Below, piece after piece: positions 60,219-64,000 of a DNA stretch of 64,000 nt. Made by a program: the position numbers and the translations under genes. Source of the DNA: Tardibacter chloracetimidivorans. Its GTDB lineage: Bacteria > Pseudomonadota > Alphaproteobacteria > Sphingomonadales > Sphingomonadaceae. Each line of letters opens with the position of its first letter. Positions within the stretch are counted from its first letter, which is position 1. Under the pieces are notes generated by a model that was given only the letters and a program-made list of their open reading frames with translations, searched no databases and was not told the DNA's origin. Location of the stretch: positions 434,001-498,000 of the forward strand of contig NZ_CP018221.1 of NCBI RefSeq assembly GCF_001890385.1. The letters are read 5' to 3'.

Positions 60219-61599
60219 AAGCCTCGCGATATTTTCTCACCACGCGAAGCGCGATGATGTTGAGGGTCAGGGTGACGATGAACAGGACCAGGCCCAGCGC
60301 GAAAGCCGACAGCGTCTTGGGCGAATCGAACTCCTGATCGCCCGTCAGCAGCTGGACGATCTGGGTCGTGACCGTGGTCACCGAAGCAAAGGGATTGGCG
60401 GTCATGCGCGCGGCAAGACCGGCGGCCATCACCACGATCATCGTCTCGCCGATCGCGCGGCTTACCGCCAGCAGCACGCCGCCGACGATGCCGGGAAGCG
60501 CTGCGGGCACCAGCACGCGGCGGATCGTCTCGGATGTCGTCGCACCCATGGCGAGCGAACCATCGCGCATCGCCTGCGGCACGGCGTTGATCGAGTCATC
60601 GGCCATGGAGGAAACGAACGGGATGATCATCACGCCCATCACCATGCCGGCCGCAAGCGCGGATTCGGACGAGGCGTTGCTTATGCCGATGCTGACCGCG
60701 AACTCGCGAACGGCCGGGGCGACGGTGAGAGCGGCGAAATAGCCGTAGACCACGGTCGGCACGCCGGCCAGCACCTCAAGCACCGGCTTCAGCACGCTGC
60801 GCACCTTTGGGCGGGCGTACTGGGTGAGATAGATCGCGCTCATCAGCCCCAGCGGGATGGCGACGATCATCGCAATGATGGCGCCGATGAATATCGTGCC
60901 CCAGAACAGCGGCACCGCGCCGAATGCCCCGCTTGACCCGACCTGATCGGCGCGGATCGCGGTCTGCGGGCTCCAGTTCGTCCCGAACAGGAACTCGAAT
61001 GGCGAGACGGACTGGAAGAAGCGGATCGATTCCAGCAGCAGCGACGCAACGATGCCGAAGGTGGTGACAATCGCGATCAGCGAGGCGACCAGAAGCGTCC
61101 CCATGACCACGCGTTCGACGCGGGTGCGGGCGCGAAAATCGGGGCGGACGCGCGAGAATGCCCAGGCCGCGCCAGCAAGGCCGACCAGCGCCGCGACGAC
61201 AAAGGCGATCCAGCCCCAGCGGGCGGACGACGCCTCGTAAACTTCCACGCCCTGATCGGCCCGCGGATCGAACGCGGCCTCGATGCTCCCGGAAACAAGG
61301 CCGTTTATCTCGGCGAGCAGCGCCTGACGTTCTATGTCCGTCTGCGGCCGCTCGGCGGCGGAATAGGAGGAAAGGATGTCGGCGGTGACGAGCGAGGGCT
61401 GGACAAAGCTCCACGCCGCCAGAAGCAGCAACGCAGGTCCCGCAGCCCAGATCGCGACATACCAGCCATGATAGTTGGGCAGGGAATTGGGCCGCGTCTT
61501 CCTGCCTGGACCGGCAAAGGCCGTGGCGCGGATACGAGCGGTGATCCAGCCGATCGCGCCGAGCCCGAGGATGAGAACCGCAATGACGAGCAATGACAC
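60211..61599 (-). CDS. pstC: Phosphate ABC transporter permease PstC
   Basis: 462 aa with an N-terminal extension compared with the ~320 norm, including a periplasmic loop (residues about 70-140). EAA-type motif DGSLAMGATTSETIRRVLVP is near 350. Forms the phosphate channel with PstA. Confidence 0.94.
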   Translation of the reverse strand: MSLLVIAVLILGLGAIGWITARIRATAFAGPGRKTRPNSLPNYHGWYVAIWAAGPALLLLAAWSFVQPSLVTADILSSYSAAERPQTDIERQALLAEINGLVSGSIEAAFDPRADQGVEVYEASSARWGWIAFVVAALVGLAGAAWAFSRVRPDFRARTRVERVVMGTLLVASLIAIVTTFGIVASLLLESIRFFQSVSPFEFLFGTNWSPQTAIRADQVGSSGAFGAVPLFWGTIFIGAIIAMIVAIPLGLMSAIYLTQYARPKVRSVLKPVLEVLAGVPTVVYGYFAALTVAPAVREFAVSIGISNASSESALAAGMVMGVMIIPFVSSMADDSINAVPQAMRDGSLAMGATTSETIRRVLVPAALPGIVGGVLLAVSRAIGETMIVVMAAGLAARMTANPFASVTTVTTQIVQLLTGDQEFDSPKTLSAFALGLVLFIVTLTLNIIALRVVRKYREAYE

Positions 61600-61637
61600 C
61601 GGCCGGACCTATCGATAGCCTATGAACCAGATGAAGA

Positions 61638-61659
61638 CTTCCCGGCCGAAGCCGGGAAG
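61638..61659 (-). terminator. Hairpin between pstS and pstC
   Basis: Perfect 9-bp stem CTTCCCGGC/GCCGGGAAG with a 4-nt loop, 13 nt past the pstS stop, with no T tract. It may protect pstS mRNA or partly stop transcription, explaining higher pstS levels. Confidence 0.65.
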
Positions 61660-61671
61660 CCTCACAACAGC

Positions 61672-62718
61672 TTACTTCACGCTGGCGAGATCCAGCGGAG
61701 CGAGCGAACCGGCGATCTTCGCGTAGCGCTGACGCTCCGCGGTATCCATCGGAACCAGCCCGCGACGGACCAGATAACCCTGCGGGCCCCAGGTGGACTC
61801 GCGGGTATATTCAGCCACGAATTCCTTCAGGCCGGGAACGGCCTTCAGGTGCGCGCCCTTGATGTAGACGAACAGCGGACGGGCAGCCGGATATTTGAAG
61901 CTCGCGATGCTTTCCATCGAAGGCTCCACGCCGTTGATGGCGATGCCCTTCACCTTGTCGCCGTTTTCCTCAAGGAAGCTGTAGCCGAAGAAGCCGAGCG
62001 TGTTGGGATTGGCGGCCAGCTTCTGGACGATGAGGTTGTCGTTCTCACCGGCTTCGATAAAGGCGCCGTCCTCACGAATCTTCGTGCAGACTTCCTCGTG
62101 CTTCTTCTTGTCCGACTTGGCGAGCGCCTTCATAGCCGGGTTGGAGTTGCAGCCCGGAATCAGGTGGAGCTCATGCAGCGAGTCGCGGGTGCCGGACGTG
62201 GGCGGCGGGCCATAGACGCGGATGGCGACGGCCGGAAGCGCCGGGTTGACGTCCTTCCAGGTCTTCGCGGTCTGCGGCTTGCCGAACGGGTTGGCGGCCA
62301 GCGCCTTGTAGATGTCGGCCGTGGTCAGGCCGGGGAACTGCGTGGCCTTGCCGGTCGCAACCGCCAGGCCATCGACGCCGACCTTCAGCTCGATGATGTT
62401 GGTCACGCCATTGGCGGAGCACTGGGCGACTTCGGAAGCCTTGATGCGACGCGAGGCGTTCGACACGTCCGGGTGCTGTGCGCCGACGCCGCCGCAGAAC
62501 AGCTTGAACCCGCCGCCGGTGCCGGTCGATTCGACGATCGGCGGCTTGAACTTCGGATTCTTCTGAACGAACTGCTCAGCAACAGCCGTGGTGAACGGAT
62601 AGACGGTGGAGGAACCAACCGCCCGGATCTGAGTACGAGCTTCGGCGGAACCGCCTACGCCCTGACATGCCGCGATAGCGGCGATAGCGGCGGATGCCGC
62701 GAGGAGCTTGCTTGCCAA
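61672..62718 (-). CDS. pstS: Phosphate-binding lipoprotein PstS
   Basis: 348 aa from TTG 62718, chosen for AGGGAGG upstream; the in-frame ATG at 62757 would put 13 extra residues before the signal. Lipobox IAAC with Cys18. Phosphate-binding motifs VGSSTVYPF and ASRRIK and GTRDS are present. Delivers phosphate to PstCA. It is the first gene after the Pho box. Confidence 0.93.
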   Translation of the reverse strand: MASKLLAASAAIAAIAACQGVGGSAEARTQIRAVGSSTVYPFTTAVAEQFVQKNPKFKPPIVESTGTGGGFKLFCGGVGAQHPDVSNASRRIKASEVAQCSANGVTNIIELKVGVDGLAVATGKATQFPGLTTADIYKALAANPFGKPQTAKTWKDVNPALPAVAIRVYGPPPTSGTRDSLHELHLIPGCNSNPAMKALAKSDKKKHEEVCTKIREDGAFIEAGENDNLIVQKLAANPNTLGFFGYSFLEENGDKVKGIAINGVEPSMESIASFKYPAARPLFVYIKGAHLKAVPGLKEFVAEYTRESTWGPQGYLVRRGLVPMDTAERQRYAKIAGSLAPLDLASVK

Positions 62719-62804
62719 AATTACCTCCCTTGAGGGGCTGAACAGCGCTTCTTTCACGCAAGTGCTCCGCTAAAGACTTAACATGTGCGTCTGATGACGC
62801 CGCA

Positions 62805-62844
62805 GTTATGCTTCTGTGACAGCTTTATTACACTATGATGACAA
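62805..62844 (-). promoter_or_regulatory. Pho box (three repeats) and promoter of pstS
   Basis: Three 7-nt repeats on the minus strand, TTGTCAT (62838-62844), GTGTAAT (62827-62833) and CTGTCAC (62816-62822), each separated by 4 nt. The -10 CATAAC (62805-62810) is 5 nt downstream. Matches PhoB-activated promoters. Confidence 0.8.
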
Positions 62845-62853
62845 AGCGGGCGT

Positions 62854-64000
62854 TCAGCCCAGCGAAGCGGCGGTCGGTAGCAGTGCGGTGACGCGGGTTC
62901 CGACGCCGATTTCACTGTCGATCAACAGCTGTCCGCGATGCCGCTCGACGATATGCTTGACGATCGCCAGCCCCAGTCCCGTGCCGCCGACCGAACGCGA
63001 CCTTCCGGGATCGACTCGATAGAATCGCTCGGTCAGCCGGGGGAGATGCTCGGCCGCAATTCCCTCCCCCTCATCCTCTACCGTCAGCCGCACCATCGAC
63101 GCGCCGTCGCGCCGCAGACGGACTTTGACCGTCGTGCCCGGCCGCCCATATTTGATCGCGTTGCCGACCAGATTGTGCAGAAGCTGGAGAAGCTGATCCC
63201 TGTCGCCCGCGACCGGCGGCAGCCCCGGCTCGGCGTCGATCAGCATCTTCCGCTCTCCCTTGGCCAGCCGGTGGCCCAGCGCGTCGCGCACCTCCTCTGC
63301 CAGCGGGATGAGCGCGACGGGGGCCGTCGGCTGCCGGTGCTTGTCGGCCTCGATTCGCGACAGCGACATCAGATCGTCCACCAGCCGGATCATGCGCTGC
63401 GCCTCGCCGCGCATGATGGCGAGGAAGCGCCGCCTGGCATCGGCATCCTCTACCGCCGGACCTTCAAGCGTCTCAATAAAGCCGATCAGCGTCGCCAGCG
63501 GGGTGCGAAGTTCATGGCTTGCGTTGGCGACGAAATCGACGCGCATCTTTTCGGCCGCGCGCAGGGCCGTGCGATCGACGATGCGTACCGCCTGCTTGTC
63601 GTTTCCGATGGGGTCGGCAAGCAGTTCCCACCGCTGATCCTGTCCGCCCAGATCGAGGAGTTCGGTTCTGGAGCCGGGCGGCGCGCCCTCCGTCAGCAGC
63701 GCCGCCGCTGCCGGGTTGCGGAGCGCCAGTCGCACGTCCTGCCCCACGATATGTTCGCCCAGCAGTTTGCGCGCCATCGCATTGGCAAGCTCCACCCGGC
63801 GCTTTGCATCGACGACGATGAAGGGATGCTCGATCCGTTCGATCAGTTCATGCGCCGGGGGATCATAGCTGTCCCTCGACGGCACATTCGCCTCGGCTGC
63901 GGAATAGGACGGCGGGTCCTGCACCAGCAAGGCGCCGGCGACGGCTGACAGAACCGCGGGAATGATGACCGCCCACCAGGGCGCGAGACCGAATCCGATG
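62854..64000 (-). CDS. phoR: Phosphate regulon sensor kinase PhoR (5' end beyond window)
   Basis: Open to the right edge; visible 382 codons. The first 30 visible residues include a membrane segment (PWWAVIIPAVLSAVAGALL). A PAS domain follows (HPFIVVDAKRRVELAN), then the H-box NASHELRTPL (His at 63513-63515) and the ATPase boxes (LLHNLVGNAIKYG; GGTGLGLAIVKHIV). Autophosphorylates and transfers to PhoB under phosphate limitation. It is upstream of pstS on the same strand. Confidence 0.93.
   Translation of the reverse strand, partial: IGFGLAPWWAVIIPAVLSAVAGALLVQDPPSYSAAEANVPSRDSYDPPAHELIERIEHPFIVVDAKRRVELANAMARKLLGEHIVGQDVRLALRNPAAAALLTEGAPPGSRTELLDLGGQDQRWELLADPIGNDKQAVRIVDRTALRAAEKMRVDFVANASHELRTPLATLIGFIETLEGPAVEDADARRRFLAIMRGEAQRMIRLVDDLMSLSRIEADKHRQPTAPVALIPLAEEVRDALGHRLAKGERKMLIDAEPGLPPVAGDRDQLLQLLHNLVGNAIKYGRPGTTVKVRLRRDGASMVRLTVEDEGEGIAAEHLPRLTERFYRVDPGRSRSVGGTGLGLAIVKHIVERHRGQLLIDSEIGVGTRVTALLPTAASLG

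Noticed and set aside
62719-62757. ATG start of pstS 13 codons upstream
   Set aside because: The TTG at 62718 has AGGGAGG at correct spacing and leaves a normal lipoprotein signal; the ATG does not.
1-64000. CRISPR arrays, rRNA operons, insertion sequences, transposases
   Set aside because: No direct-repeat arrays with spacers, no rRNA-like sequence and no transposase frames were seen.

Overview
The window is one GC-rich alphaproteobacterial chromosome segment, most likely from a Sphingomonadaceae member. Basis: gene order and protein style (glyQ-glyS-ppdK; pstS-pstC-pstA-pstB-phoU-phoB behind phoR; opgG-opgH). No database search was possible, so genus is not claimed.

Positions 1 to about 39,483 are a temperate phage of lambda/HK97 siphovirus type. 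It sits against the 3' end of a tRNA-Met(CAT) gene (39440-39516, minus) and runs off the left edge. Reading leftwards from the immunity region (31.3-32.2 kb): a minus-strand early operon (Cro-like protein, CII-like regulator, two DNA methyltransferases, Ssb, PrimPol-D5 primase/helicase), an inverted-repeat region that may be an origin, then packaging and structure. The late order is terminase small subunit, a receptor-binding cassette with an SGNH-type tailspike, terminase large subunit, gpW-like protein, portal, protease-capsid fusion, completion proteins, tail tube, tail chaperone with a -1 frameshift site, tape measure and tail-tip proteins. Reading rightwards (32.9-39.5 kb): a plus-strand early operon of tightly overlapping small genes, a phage-encoded DNA polymerase beta clamp, a Gp37/Gp68 (DUF5131) protein, a DUF4326 protein and a large serine integrase. 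A LexA-type repressor and five copies of an inverted repeat (TTCCGA-N3-TCGGAA) tie the two early promoters into one regulon. A lower-GC, membrane-anchored TerB-like gene convergent with the repressor looks like lysogenic cargo. Lysis genes and the other attachment site must lie beyond the left edge.

From 39,517 to 64,000 the DNA is ordinary chromosome: a ferredoxin-reductase-type flavoprotein, DUF3775 protein, 3-hydroxybutyryl-CoA dehydrogenase, opgH/opgG (periplasmic glucan synthesis), Cu/Zn superoxide dismutase, pyruvate phosphate dikinase, both glycyl-tRNA synthetase subunits, a TraB/GumN protein, rplY-pth-ychF, and the complete phosphate-starvation operon behind a three-repeat Pho box. 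phoR is cut by the right edge.

Most notable: (1) a canonical A_AAA_AAC slippery heptamer joining tail chaperone G to a 91-residue T extension; (2) an inverted pair of REP-like palindromes inserted in frame inside glyS; (3) the multi-copy operator set with the same layout at two promoters; (4) a cytosine methyltransferase whose coding signal appears to switch frame twice; (5) the tailspike cassette between the two terminase genes; (6) an internal Shine-Dalgarno start inside the protease-capsid fusion; (7) an integrase whose C-terminus is encoded by the antisense strand of the attachment tRNA. The only stretch over 300 bases without a confident gene is 22774-23141.
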